A DNA stretch of 64,000 nucleotides from Arion vulgaris (GCA_020796225.1 CM036767.1:22388927-22452926); one strand, 5' to 3'. Counted from the stretch's first letter, positions 30,766-42,168 are shown. A program made the numbers and translations. The notes: generated by a model from the sequence alone, not told the origin.

Positions 30766-31570
30766 TCCAATATCTAGCGCCATTTTGGCACTGCCCAGTG
30801 TGGCTGTCGGCGTTGTAATACGTGTGCTTGTGTGATACAGACGCGTACTGTATCTTTTCCTTTAGCCAAGTTTGTTATTGACGATGGTTTCACATGCGAG
30901 TCCCGTAATCTTATTATGCCATTATCTGTAAGCGGTGTAACAAGGCTTATATCGGCGAGACAGGTAAGAGACTCAGTGACCAATTCGCCCACCACTTGCG
31001 CGACATACGGCAATGCTCTGTGACTCCTGCAGCCACCCATTTCAATGATACTGGCCATTTAGGATCTCACGATGCCCAGGTCACAGATATCCGACCATGT
31101 TCCTCGGATGATCGCAGTTCTTTTGCTGTGGAGAGTCGGTTGATTTCGTTGTATGGTACCTTGCGACCACGTGGGCTCAACGTATTACATTCCCATGCTT
31201 CTTAGTACTTTCTTCTCATGCCTTGTAATCTATATGTGCATATGTTGCATATATTCAAGCTAAATATTTACTTGACTTTTATTGTTTCTCTTCTTGTCTA
31301 TTTCTAGTTTTTATGTGTGTTTTTAAGTAACATTTATTTCGTTATTCGTTTTTATTTCCAGATTTTCATTAGAAACGTTTGAATGTTTCCGTATGTAGTC
31401 GTCCATATGTAATTGTGTTTTTTAAATTCGTCACTCCTGTTGTTCGTTTGCTTGATTAAAGCCTTGTTGATCGAAACGTTGCTGTATATTGTCATTGTTT
31501 TTGTAATTTGTAAAACTACAGTACTTTGTGATTACGTGTTTCGCCAATCAAATAGTTTTACTGCAGTCTC
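30766..31570 (+). mobile_element. Penelope-like element 3' end with GIY-YIG domain (copy P2)
   Basis: Best Penelope copy. A Cys-rich linker 'CGCRRCNTCACVIQTRT' and 'FVIDDGFTCESRNLI', then after a one-base shift 'CKRCNKAYIGETGKRLSD' with the YIG of the GIY-YIG nuclease, 'QFAHHLRDIRQCSVTPA', 'ATHFNDTGHLGSHDAQV' and 'ESRLISLYGTLRPRG', stop at 31203-31205. The 3' UTR (31206-31570) matches P1. Known role: Penelope-like elements couple an RT with this endonuclease to insert at chromosome breaks or telomeres. The RT is absent here (truncated). Confidence 0.88.
31451..31476 (+). ncRNA. Hammerhead-like core, copy 2 (degenerate)
   Basis: CTTGATTA ... CGAAAC spacing is kept, but the stem corresponding to GGCC/GGTC of copy 1 is broken. 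Confidence 0.3.
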
Positions 31571-31659
31571 ATATATATTGTAAATATACGTACAATAACG
31601 TGATTTCACTACGGGCTTTGGACGAAAATGAAAATAAAGTCCTTTAAATGTGATAATAC

Positions 31660-32115
31660 ATACTTTTGTATTTAATTTTACGAGACGATCAATATAAACT
31701 TCAATATAAGAGTAGTAATGTGCATACATGTTTGGTAATACTAACCTACGTTACTTTTTAAACGATATAAACTTCAATATAAGAGTAGTAATGTGCACAC
31801 ATGTTGGTAATACTAACCTACGTTACTTTAAAAAAATAATACAACTTCAATATAAGAGTAGTAATGTGCATACATGTTTGGTAATACTAACCTACGTTAC
31901 TTTATAAGAGACGATTAATATAAACTTCAATATAAGAGTAGTAATGTGCACACATGTATGGTAATACTAACCTACGTTACTTTAAATATAATTTATGCGA
32001 GCATCGTTGAATATAATACGTTTAATATAAGAGTAGTAATGTCACATGTATGGTAATACTAACTACGTTACTTATTAATTTTACGATTGACGATTATTAG
32101 TATAAACTTCAATAT
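31660..32115 (+). repeat. 75-100 bp repeat, about 5 units
   Basis: Core 'cttcaatataagagtagtaa' and 'ggtaatactaacctacgtta', separated by variable AT-rich linkers (starts near 31697, 31772, 31848, 31927 and 32028). It follows the Penelope P2 end. Confidence 0.92.
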
Positions 32116-32598
32116 AATATATGTCTAATCCATGTGTAATAGGTACCTGGTTAGATTATGTTAGTATTAACTTATTTGTCTAATCCAGAAAGGTACCCAT
32201 TCCCCTTTTCTTACTACACTGTACATTGTCGTACACATATTATATTGATAGAACGGGCGATTACAATCAACTATTATATGATGGTTAGTTACTTACTTCT
32301 ATTATTTTCGTTTATACATCATTCGGTATTTATGCAACCAGGCTCATTTTTAGCGCAATAACATCGTTTAACAGTGCACTGGCTTGGCCGCGTAATAATT
32401 TCACTACTGAATGAACGAACATCACATATTTGCCTGCTCTAAATAACAAGTCGATAGAGAGCTCAGAGATAGCTATGTTAACAGATGGTTTCAAAAGAAC
32501 ACATTTCTACATGTTCTAACAAAAATGAGTTCGCTGGAGATGCGTGAAGTATACTAGTTTAGGGTAGTTTGCCATTGCTTTCCTTCCGGGAGTATTTT
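32116..32598. other. Unassigned
   Basis: No recognised feature; a 67-codon plus-strand frame has no motif. Confidence 0.4.
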
Positions 32599-32599
32599 A

Positions 32600-32795
32600 T
32601 TTAGGAAATTGTTCCTGGAAGAAGAATGAGAGGAAGACCTAGAAGACGATGGGTGAAAGATGTCATTGAAGATCTGAGAGTGACTGCTACAGACGCCGGC
32701 CAGCTTGCACAGAACATAGTTTTTCAAGACTGCTCTCATGGGAGCCAAGTTTCGGAAGGAACATGCTATTTGATGATGATGATATTATATTTTAG
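32600..32795 (+). mobile_element. LINE family I ORF2 3' end
   Basis: 'GRRMRGRPRRRWVKDVIE', 'DLRVTATDAGQLAQN' and then a frameshifted end with 'gatgatgatgat' tail at about 32773-32785. The same family is on the minus strand at 58.94-59.30 kb. Confidence 0.82.
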
Positions 32796-33468
32796 CGTTA
32801 TAATTCAACATTTAAATCTAATCAGTCTCACGTTGAAATTAATAATTATGAACAAATAACTTATAAAATAATAAATACACGTTACACATTATTTTTGGTT
32901 GGTCCCGGCCTCACTGATCTTTAATGATGAGCCGCCGCTGGTGACATCATAAGAGTTGACAGAAAGTAGTGAAAAATAAACACTAGACTGCTTTAGGGAT
33001 TTCTGCACCGGAGTTTTCATTAAGGTTCACTTCCGCCTTGTAGTTTATAATTAGACAAGTAGAGAAGAGAAAATAACTCTTCCTGTCAGTTGTCGAGGCT
33101 TGGAGCTCTGACAATCTTGACAGAATGCTTTCAATAAGTTACTTAAAACTGTGGAGCGTACCAGACATATTCATCTCACTGACACCAGTCATGTAACAGG
33201 GGACCAAGAAGTACATGGCAGACACACAGCAGACCGGTTGGGGACACTGACACGAAGAGACACAATCTTCGTTTATCAAATAAAAGAATCCACAGATGGC
33301 TAAATTACAATGGATATCATTGATCGTGTGAACACAGATGACCGGGACACCTCCACGTCTGGGGATATCTTACTTCTAGGGAAAATATATGTTCAGCTGT
33401 GTCACTCACTCAAAATAAGCGAAAACGAAATAAACCGTAAATGAAACAAAAACTAACGTAATTAAGTG
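32796..33468. other. Unassigned
   Basis: About 0.67 kb without tandem structure. 33060-33300 might be old transposon sequence, but no diagnostic motif is seen. Confidence 0.4.
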
Positions 33469-33469
33469 T

Positions 33470-33695
33470 CTAAAACCGGAGGATTGAACTCATTGCACTT
33501 GGTTTTACCATGTATAATTCGGTACATCTTCGAAGAAACCTGCCAAGGTTATTGCACTAAGCACGAACTCCGTAGCTCCAGCAACAATTATAGGGTCTCT
33601 GGAAAATATGCACTCGGAAGCAGAACGGCGCGGTCTGGATTCGAACCCATGAGGGTCGAGACGCAAGAGGAAGGTTTAACCACGTAGCCACATAG
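33470..33695 (-). mobile_element. tRNA-derived SINE, family A (copy A4)
   Basis: Minus-strand copy. Body 'cacgaactccgtagctccag', then B box as GGATTCGAACC (33636-33646) and a decayed head 'taaccacgtagccacatag' with the A box reversed. Ends within the head at about 33692. Confidence 0.83.
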
Positions 33696-33734
33696 ATCAC
33701 GTGACGTAATATTTATATGTAAACAAATATAACA

Positions 33735-34290
33735 TGAATGAAGCAAAGGGATTTATCCAGTTTGTAACGAAACTACACATGGTACTACGGAAACGAGGAC
33801 TCCAGTGTTATACTGAACCAATACTTATATATGGCAGCCAATCATAGACATTTAATGAAAAACTCAATAAGATCATTGGAAGCCACAGAGATGTGGTGTT
33901 TACAGAAGAATGCTGAACATTTTATAAACAGCTAAGACAACAAATGATGATGTTTTAAACAAGGCATGCACACAAAGAAGGAAAATCGGGGCATATCCCA
34001 AAGAATGTAGCCATCAACCACAGTATCTAGTATCTAGTACACAAAGAAACCTTATCAAAAGAGTGAGAACATGACATTCAAGGTTCCTCGGTCATATAAT
34101 GTGAAGAGATGGTTTAGAACAGCTGGTGACAACAGGTAAAATTCAGGGGCGGAGAGATCATGTAAGACAGAGGGTGAATATGTTGATGGTCTGACATCGT
34201 GGTTCGACAAAAGATCGACGTCAGAACCAAGGTGAGAGGGTTGTGTAGAGACATGATCGCCTACGCCGGCAGGCATGACACTTGTTTAAT
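33735..34290 (+). mobile_element. LINE ORF2 C-terminal remnant (family M)
   Basis: In shifting frames: 'YTEPILIYGSQS', 'LEATEMWCLRRMLNI'-like block at 33880-33925, 'TFLGHIM'-like strand at 34078-34105 and 'GRRDHVRQRVNMLMV'. The order is that of RTE-like LINE C-termini. Strongly decayed; ends near 34290. Confidence 0.7.
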
Positions 34291-34572
34291 TGATCCATAC
34301 TGTAAAGAATAATTGAACACATAGAATAGACATGTTGAATATATTTCAATGTTGTTTAGCCAGTTAGTCCATAGACCAGATCAGAAAATGGATAACAACA
34401 TTGACTATCGACAAGACTTTAAAAAAAAACATGTCTTTACTGAAATGAAAATTGTGGCATATCCGCCACTTGACATATCCGCTACAGGACATATCATCAA
34501 CCACAGTAAACGAGTCATTGATTTTCTAGGAACAACTTATACGTTCAGTAGTTTATCCTTGCTTTCTGAACG
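34291..34572. other. Unassigned
   Basis: A 75-codon frame (34349-34576) has no motif. It begins right after the LINE M end. Confidence 0.4.
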
Positions 34573-34574
34573 GT

Positions 34575-34710
34575 GAGGTCTATTTTACCCTTTCGTAAAA
34601 ATTCCACAGAAACGAATTTTCTTCCAAACTTACTCGCCGCGGATTTGAATCAGGTACGCTTGGGTTGTGATCGAGCTCACTACCGCTTAAGCCACAGACG
34701 CTCACGTCTT
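34575..34710 (-). mobile_element. tRNA-derived SINE head, family E type (copy E2)
   Basis: Minus strand 'gtctgtggcttaagcggtag' (A-box region) and 'gattcaaatccgcgg' (B-box region) with a short body. The head end touches the first unit of the 23-bp array. Confidence 0.65.
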
Positions 34711-35147
34711 CACTGTCTGTGTAATATCGTCTTCACTGTCTGTGTAATATCGTCTTCACTGTCTGTGTAATATCGTCTTCACTGTCTGTGTAATATCGTC
34801 TTCACTGTCTGTGTAATATCGTCTTCACTGTCTGTGTAATATCATCTTCACTGTCTGTGTAATATCGTCTTCACTGTCTGTGTAATATCGTCTTCACTGT
34901 CTGTGTAATATCGTCTTCACTGTCTATGTAATATCGTCTTCACGGTCTGTGTAATATCGTCTTCACTGTCTATGTAATATCGTCTTCACTGTCTGTGTAA
35001 TATCGTCTTCACTGTCTGTGTAATATCGTCTTCACTGTCTATGTAATATCGTCTTCACTGCCTGTGTAATACCGTCTTCACTGTCTATGTAATATCGTCT
35101 TCACTGCCTGTGTAATACCGTCTTCACTGCCTGTGTAATACCGTTTT
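34709..35147 (+). repeat. 23-bp repeat, about 19 units
   Basis: 'cgtcttcactgtctgtgtaa' plus 'tat', with tctgtg, tctatg and cctgtg variants; the last units change to 'aataccg'. Sandwiched between a SINE E head and a SINE F 3' end. Confidence 0.96.
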
Positions 35148-35345
35148 TAGGGCGGTGTAGGACAGAGGGGAAGCATGTGGAAGTTAATGGTCGCATGGCT
35201 AGTGCAGTTACCATGATACTGTTCAGGTTACAATGTTTTCTGTATGCACTCGATATTTTAAAAAAAAACCTTGGTCTTACTGGGGATTGATCCCTCGCTC
35301 TAATACATTCAGTCAGACGCTCCACTACCGAGTTTTTCATAAATG
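35143..35345 (-). mobile_element. tRNA-derived SINE, family F (copy F2)
   Basis: 'gggcggtgtaggacagaggg', 'aatggtcgcatggctagtgc', 'cttactggggattgatcc' (B box reversed) and 'cagtcagacgctcca' (head reversed). The 3' end merges into the 23-bp array. Confidence 0.78.
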
Positions 35346-36080
35346 TGTTTCAGATTTGTGCGCAATCGTTCTGCACCGAAGTCAACTCTCAACTCAGACA
35401 TGAAGGGCAGTAATCAATACACCGGTGGACACTGGCTAACAAACTGTCACGTTGATAAAACGAAATAAGATAAATACAAACTGGCTATTTGGGGAGAAAT
35501 GCAGAATAAATGAAGTAGAACTACAAGATAAATAAACAAAAGCAAACATTCGAAAAGTTCGAGAAATGGATATTTCGAAAATATTTTTTATAATTTTTTT
35601 CTAACTCGAAATACTGACAAAGTTTCGAATTTTTTTCTTCATAATCATATACCCTAGACATTTAACGATCAAGATTGTTAAGGTCTTGAAGGAAATAAAC
35701 AAGGACGCGCTTTCTAACTTAACAAGAATAAGGACCCGTAAACAACTACACCAGCGCTGTCTACGACTAAGGTCGCTGAGGTCAATGTCATATTTCCATG
35801 ATGCTATATTTTATTGTGTAGGATTTGATGTTAATCAAATTTCAAGAAAGTCAGTTGTGTGTGTATGTATATATATATATATATATATATATAGACAGCT
35901 CTAGTACCGTTATACTTTACATATGGCGTGAAAGCATTTTAACCGTACCGTCTCTTTCATTCCTGGTCTGTGGAAGTGAGTGCGATATTATTTGTCTGAC
36001 TCAGTAAAGTTCTTTTCGGAGTTTCCTTGTTTGTTACTTTCTTGTCGTGAAAGAAAACTCCTAACCTGAAGTTTCCCGGC
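35346..36080. other. Unassigned with TA microsatellite
   Basis: Contains (TA)n at about 35867-35893. A 72-codon Arg/Lys-rich frame at 35686-35904 ends in the microsatellite and is not convincing. Confidence 0.45.
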
Positions 36081-36082
36081 GA

Positions 36083-36160
36083 CTGTACTAACAATGAGGC
36101 CATTACATTCCTCAGGCTTACGTACCCCCTTGTCCTACACCGCACTACTAAATAGTGATA
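36083..36160 (+). mobile_element. SINE F fragment
   Basis: 'gaggccattacattcctcag' and 'cccttgtcctacaccgc' are the reverse of family F blocks. Confidence 0.55.
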
Positions 36161-36249
36161 GAGACAGTAACGACAGTTCCCTTCTTTCGTGAACCATTTG
36201 TCTTCCACTTTAATGTATGTTTGTATTCTTTGATTATATCGTCTCAGAA

Positions 36250-36342
36250 CACGACCAACATATCTCCATCATTTCTTTCTTGTAACAGTTGTTACTAGTG
36301 GTTAACCAGACACTTCTCTCATTTCATCACTTCTCCTGCAGT
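36250..36342 (-). mobile_element. LINE D fragment
   Basis: 'acatatctccatcatttctt', 'gtaacagttgttactagtgg' and 'aaccagacacttctctcatt' are the minus strand of the LINE D segment that was amplified at 4.9-5.9 kb; here it is single. Confidence 0.78.
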
Positions 36343-36369
36343 TGTTTTATTTATTTTTATTATAGTTTT

Positions 36370-36565
36370 ACCGGATAACACGGAAGTAAACGAAAAACAG
36401 GACACCCTAAACAGACCTGGAGACGTAGTCTTCTTGAGGAACTAAAGAGTGCGCAACTATCCTGGGAGACCATCAAGAGAACAACCAGAGACAGAGAAGA
36501 GTTGTCGAACAACTGTTGAGGTCCTATGCTCCACGAGGAGCGGAGAGAAATAAGTAAGTAAGTAA
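36370..36565 (+). mobile_element. LINE ORF2 C-terminus with TAAG tail (family N)
   Basis: 'KRKTGHPKQTWRRSLLEELK' followed by 'SWETIKRTTRDREEL' and, after a shift, 'GPMLHEERREISK', then a 'taagtaagtaagtaa' tail at 36550-36564. The motif order GxPxxTWRR... is the LINE C-terminus. Head-to-tail with the preceding LINE D piece. Confidence 0.82.
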
Positions 36566-36653
36566 ATGTTGTTTAAGATTTGTCAGCTCCAAGAAAGTTA
36601 CTGCCTTATTTACTTTCTGATAGAGCCATCGTCATTGCAATTCGGTGAATAAC

Positions 36654-36800
36654 CATATGTATTGCGATCTTTTTCTTACACAAAGATCTCGACTGTGGTG
36701 CACATATGTATTGCGATCTTTTTCTTACACAAAGATCTCGACTGTGGTGCACATATGTATTGCGATCTTTTTCTTACACAAAGATCTCGACTGTGGTGCA
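36654..36800 (-). repeat. 49-bp triplication inside SINE B5
   Basis: 'catatgtattgcgatctttt' and 'cacaaagatctcgactgtgg' occur three times without a mismatch. Other B copies have this segment once. Confidence 0.95.
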
Positions 36801-36935
36801 CGAATCACGCAGCACTGGTGACTGTCTACGATGTTATTTTTAAAATAGGTAAAATTTGTATACATTTTATTTTTATTCATTCTTTTAATGAATTTATCCC
36901 AGGCTGCGGCTGTCCAATCTGATCATATTGATTTT

Positions 36936-36947
36936 CAACTGCCAATG
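36936..36947 (+). other. Left target-site duplication of LINE E
   Basis: CAACTGCCAATG, matched at 42017-42028 by CAACTACCAATG (11 of 12). Confidence 0.75.
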
Positions 36948-39900
36948 TTCTTTCGCATAAGAACAGGTCACTGCAGGTTCAACCATCACATTCACATAAT
37001 AACGCTTGCTCAAACTGCACAGCGTGCATGCCAGACAGAAACGCAGCCTCTAGAGCACACCCTGCAGTCATGTCCATCATATATACACCAACGAAACGAA
37101 ACATGACCTCATGAACAAAGCTTACAGAGCAAGCTATAGGCAACTCTCGAGGCACTCCAACTGACATGCAGCTTCATAGAGGCAACCCATCTCATGGCTT
37201 AGACGAGCGTAGGAAACCAAACACAAAGAGAAGAACTCCAACTGACATGCAGTTTCATAGAGGAAACCCATCTCATGGCTTAGACGAGCGTAGGAAACCA
37301 AACACAAAGAGAAGAACTCCAACTGACATGCAGTTTCATAGAGGAAACCCATCTCATGGCTTAGACGAGCGTAGGAAACCAAACACAAAGAGAAGAACTC
37401 CAACTGACATGCAGTTTCATAGAGGAAACCCATCTCATGGCTTAGACGAGCGTAGGAAACCAAACACAAAGAGAAGAACTCCAACTGACATGCAGTTTCA
37501 TAGAGGAAACCCATCTCATGGCTTAGACGAGCGTAGGAAACCAAACACAAAGAGAAGAACTCCAACTGACATGCAGTTTCATAGAGGAAACCCATCTCAT
37601 GGCTTAGACGAGCGTAGGAAACCAAACACAAAGAGAAGAACTCCAACTGACATGCAGTTTCATAGAGGAAACCCATCTCATGGCTTAGACGAGCGTAGGA
37701 AACCAAACACAAAGAGAAGAACTCCAACTGACATGCAGTTTCATAGAGGAAACCCATCTCATGGCTTAGACGAGCGTAGGAAACCAAACACAAAGAGAAG
37801 AACTCCAACTGACATGCAGTTTCATAGAGGAAACCCATCTCATGGCTTAGACGAGCGTAGGAAACCAAACACAAAGAGAAGAACTCCAACTGACATGCAG
37901 TTTCATAGAGGAAACCCATCTCATGGCTTAGACGAGCGTAGGAAACCAAACACAAAGAGAAGAACTCCAACTGACATGCAGTTTCATAGAGGAAACCCAT
38001 CTCATGGCTTAGACGAGCGTAGGAAACCAAACACAAAGAGAAGAACTCCAACTGACATGCAGTTTCATAGAGGAAACCCATCTCATGGCTTAGACGAGCG
38101 TAGGAAACCAAACACAAAGAGAAGAACTCCAACTGACATGCAGTTTCATAGAGGAAACCCATCTCATGGCTTAGACGAGCGTAGGAAACCAAACACAAAG
38201 AGAAGAACTCCAACTGACATGCAGTTTCATAGAGGAAACCCATCTCATGGCTTAGACGAGCGTAGGAAACCAAACACAAAGAGAAGAACTCCAACTGACA
38301 TGCAGTTTCATAGAGGAAACCCATCTCATGGCTTAGACGAGCGTAGGAAACCAAACACAAAGAGAAGAACTCCAACTGACATGCAGTTTCATAGAGGAAA
38401 CCCATCTCATGGCTTAGACGAGCGTAGGAAACCAAACACAAAGAGAAGAACTCCAACTGACATGCAGTTTCATAGAGGAAACCCATCTCATGGCTTAGAC
38501 GAGCGTAGGAAACCAAACACAAAGAGAAGAACTCCAACTGACATGCAGTTTCATAGAGGAAACCCATCTCATGGCTTAGACGAGCGTAGGAAACCAAACA
38601 CAAAGAGAAGAACTCCAACTGACATGCAGTTTCATAGAGGAAACCCATCTCATGGCTTAGACGAGCGTAGGAAACCAAACACAAAGAGAAGAACTCCAAC
38701 TGACATGCAGTTTCATAGAGGAAACCCATCTCATGGCTTAGACGAGCGTAGGAAACCAAACACAAAGAGAAGAACTCCAACTGACATGCAGTTTCATAGA
38801 GGAAACCCATCTCATGGCTTAGACGAGCGTAGGAAACCAAACACAAAGAGAAGAACTCCAACTGACATGCAGTTTCATAGAGGAAACCCATCTCATGGCT
38901 TAGACGAGCGTAGGAAACCAAACACAAGAGAAGAACTCCAACTGACATGCAGTTTCATGAGAAACCCATCTCATGGCTTAGACGAGCGTAGGAAACCAAA
39001 CACAAAGAGAAGAACTCCAACTGACATGCAGTTTCATAGAGGAAACCCATCTCATGACTTAGACGAGCGTAGGAAACCAAACACAAAGAGAAGAACTCCA
39101 ACTGACATGCAGTTTCATAGAGGAAACCCATCTCATGGCTTAGACGAGCGTAGGAAACCAAACACAAAGAGAAGAACTCCAACTGACATGCAGTTTCATA
39201 GAGGAAACCCATCTCATGGCTTAGACGAGCGTAGGAAACCAAACACAAAGAGAAGAACTCCAACTGACATGCAGTTTCATAGAGGAAACCCATCTCATGG
39301 CTTAGACGAGCGTAGGAAACCAAACACAAAGAGAAGAACTCCAACTGACATGCAGTTTCATAGAGGAAACCCATCTCATGGCTTAGACGAGCGTAGGAAA
39401 CCAAACACACAGAGAAGAACTCCAACTGACATGCAGTTTCATAGAGGAAACCCATCTCATGACTTAGACGAGCGTAGGAAACCAAACACAAAGAGAAGAA
39501 CTCCAACTGACATGCAGTTTCATAGAGGAAACCCATCTCATGGCTTAGACGAGCGTAGGAAACCAAACACAAAGAGAAGAACTCCAACTGACATGCAGTT
39601 TCATAGAGGAAACCCATCTCATGGCTTAGACGAGCGTAGGAAACCAAACACAAAGAGAAGAACTCCAACTGACATGCAGTTTCATAGAGGAAACCCATCT
39701 CATGGCTTAGACGAGCGTAGGAAACCAAACACAAAGAGAAGAACTCCAACTGACATGCAGTTTCATAGAGGAAACCCATCTCATGGCTTAGACGAGCGTA
39801 GGAAACCAAACACAAAGAGAAGAACTCCAACTGACATGCAGTTTCATAGAGGAAACCCATCTCATGTCTTAGACGAGCGTAGGAAACCAAACACAAAGAG

Positions 39901-42016
39901 AAGAACTCCAACTGACATGCAGTTTCATAGAGGAAACCCATCTCATGGCTTAGACGAGCGTAGGAAACCAAACACAAAGAGAAGAACTCCAACTGACATG
40001 CAGTTTCATAGAGGAAACCCATCTCATGTCTTAGACGAGCGTAGGAAATCAAACACAAAGAGAAGAACTCCAACTGACATGCAGTTTCATAGAGGAAACC
40101 CATCTCATGGCTTAGACGAGCGTAGGAAACCAAACACAAAGAGAAGAACTCCAACTGACATGCAGTTTCATAGAGGAAACCCATCTCATGTCTTAGACGA
40201 GCGTAGGAAATCAAACACAAAGAGAAGAACTCCAACTGACATGCAGTTTCATAGAGGAAACCCATCTCATGACTTAGACGAGCGTAGGAAATCAAACACA
40301 AAGAGAAGAACTCCAACTGACATGCAGTTTCATAGAGGAAACCCATCTCATGGCTTAGACGAGCGTAGGAAATCAAACACAAAGAGAAGAACTCCAACTG
40401 ACATGCAGTTTCATAGAGGAAACCCATCTCATGGCTTAGACGAGCGTAGGAAATCAAACACAAAGAGAAGAACTCCAACTGACATGCAGTTTCATAGAGG
40501 AAACCCATCTCATGTCTTAGACGAGCGTAGGAAACCAAACACAAAGAGAAGAACTCCAACTGACATGCAGTTTCATAGAGGAAACCCATCTCATGGCTTA
40601 GACGAGCGTAGGAAATCAAACACAAAGAGAAGAACTCCAACTGACATGCAGTTTCATAGAGGAAACCCATCTCATGGCTTAGACGAGCGTAGGAAACCAA
40701 ACACAAAGAGAAGAACTCCAACTGACATGCAGTTTCATAGAGGAAACCCATCTCATGTCTTAGACGAGCGTAGGAAACCAAACACAAAGAGAAGAACTCC
40801 AACTGACATGCAGTTTCATAGAGGAAACCCATCTCATGTCTTAGACGAGCGTAGGAAACCAAACACAAAGAGAAGAACTCCAACTGACATGCAGTTTCAT
40901 AGAGGAAACCCATCTCATGGCTTAGACGAGCGTAGGAAATCAAACACAAAGAGAAGAACTCCAACTGACATGCAGTTTCATAGAGGAAACCCATCTCATG
41001 GCTTAGACGAGCGTAGGAAACCAAACACAAAGAGAAGAACTCCAACTGACATGCAGTTTCATAGAGGAAACCCATCTCATGTCTTAGACGAGCGTAGGAA
41101 ACCAAACACAAAGAGAAGAACTCCAACTGACATGCAGTTTCATAGAGGAAACCCATCTCATGTCTTAGACGAGCGTAGGAAACCAAACACAAAGAGAAGA
41201 ACTCCAACTGACATGCAGTTTCATAGAGGAAACCCATCTCATGGCTTAGACGAGCGTAGGAAATCAAACACAAAGAGAAGAACTCCAACTGACATGCAGT
41301 TTCATAGAGGAAACCCATCTCATGGCTTAGACGAGCGTAGGAAACCAAACACAAAGAGAAGAACTCCAACTGACATGCAGTTTCATAGAGGAAACCCATC
41401 TCATGTCTTAGACGAGCGTAGGAAACCAAACACAAAGAGAAGAACTCCAACTGACATGCAGTTTCATAGAGGAAACCCATCTCATGGCTTAGACGAGCGT
41501 AGGAAATCAAACACAAAGAGAAGAACTCCAACTGACATGCAGTTTCATAGAGGAAACCCATCTCATGGCTTAGACGAGCGTAGGAAACCAAACACAAAGA
41601 GAAGAACTCCAACTGACATGCAGTTTCATAGAGGAAACCCATCTCATGGCTTAGACGAGCGTAGGAAATCAAACACAAAGAGAAGAACTCCAACTGACAT
41701 GCAGTTTCATAGAGGAAACCCATCTCATGTCTTAGACGAGCGTAGGAAATCAAACACAAAGAGAAGAACTCCAACTGACATGCAGTTTCATAGAGGAAAC
41801 CCATCTCATGACTTAGACGAGCGTAGGAAACCAAACACAAAGAGAAGAACTCCAACTGACATGCAGTTTCATAGAGGAAACCCATCTCATGGCTTAGACG
41901 AGCGTAGGAAATCAAACACAAAGAGAAGAACTCCAACTGACATGCAGTTTCATAGAGGAAACCCATCTCATGTCTTAGACGAGCGTAGGAAACCAAACAC
42001 AAAGAGAAGAAGAAGA
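36948..42016 (+). mobile_element. LINE family E, 5'-truncated, with 3' end amplified 60-fold
   Basis: Coding part (36948-37150): 'FFRIRTGHCRFNHHIH', 'RACQTETQPLEHTLQSCPSY' and 'IHQRNET', then in the LINE frame 'LEALQLTCSFIEATHLMA' and stop within the first array unit. This is the end of a LINE ORF2 (compare 'TTEHILPNCPQY' at 24.9 kb and 'DLKLSAQFVVHSKLSA' at 14.3 kb). The 81-bp units then repeat this terminus plus the 3' UTR, and only the last unit ends in the LINE's GAA tail (42005-42016). The element has a 12-bp target-site duplication and lies inside SINE B5. Confidence 0.85.
37153..42013 (+). repeat. 81-bp satellite-like array, 60 units
   Basis: Units begin 'actccaactgacatgcagtt', continue 'tcatagaggaaacccatctc' and end 'aaaccaaacacaaagagaag'. 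81 is 27 codons and two frames lack stops, giving a 1,635-codon plus-strand frame and 604- and 1,023-codon minus-strand frames, all artefacts. Units 2 to about 22 are almost identical. A unit at 38.92-38.96 kb has small deletions. From 39.0 kb on, three point variants (tGgctt, tTctt or tActt; aaCcaaa or aaTcaaa) appear in mixed order. Confidence 0.98.
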
Positions 42017-42028
42017 CAACTACCAATG
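42017..42028 (+). other. Right target-site duplication of LINE E
   Basis: CAACTACCAATG; SINE B5 resumes at once after it. Confidence 0.75.
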
Positions 42029-42168
42029 GTTCTTATTCTCGCTCAACTAAAACACGGGATCTACTTTGTTTAAAGTTTGTATTAAATAAGACTATGAACT
42101 CGACCTCGCCGACATTGAAATCACGTATCTCTGGAAGAATAGTCTGATCCATTCAAGTGGAAAACAAA

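Larger units (their letters stand above)
36622..42168 (-). mobile_element. SINE family B (copy B5) split by a LINE E that carries a 4.9-kb array
   Basis: Minus-strand pieces in order along the plus coordinates: tail 'gccatcgtcattgcaattcg', a 49-bp internal triplication (36654-36800), 'cagcactggtgactgtctac', 'caggctgcggctgtccaatc', 'attttcaactgccaatg' to 36947; then, after the insertion, 'ggttcttattctcgctcaac', 'taaaacacgggatctacttt' and 'gaactcgacctcgccgac' to about 42165. Removing 36948-42028 gives the expected SINE B sequence across the joint. The head beyond 42168 is missing or unrecognisable. Confidence 0.87.

Noticed and set aside
30774..31058. 94-codon minus-strand frame
   Set aside because: Antisense to the Penelope GIY-YIG region.
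35686..35904. Arg/Lys-rich 72-codon frame as an exon
   Set aside because: Runs into a TA microsatellite, with no acceptor or donor that fits.
37166..42073. 1,635-codon open frame of 27-residue repeats as a structural protein
   Set aside because: It is out of frame with the LINE coding sequence that seeds the array; the opposite strand is equally open; it starts and ends with transposon sequence and has no signal or domain.
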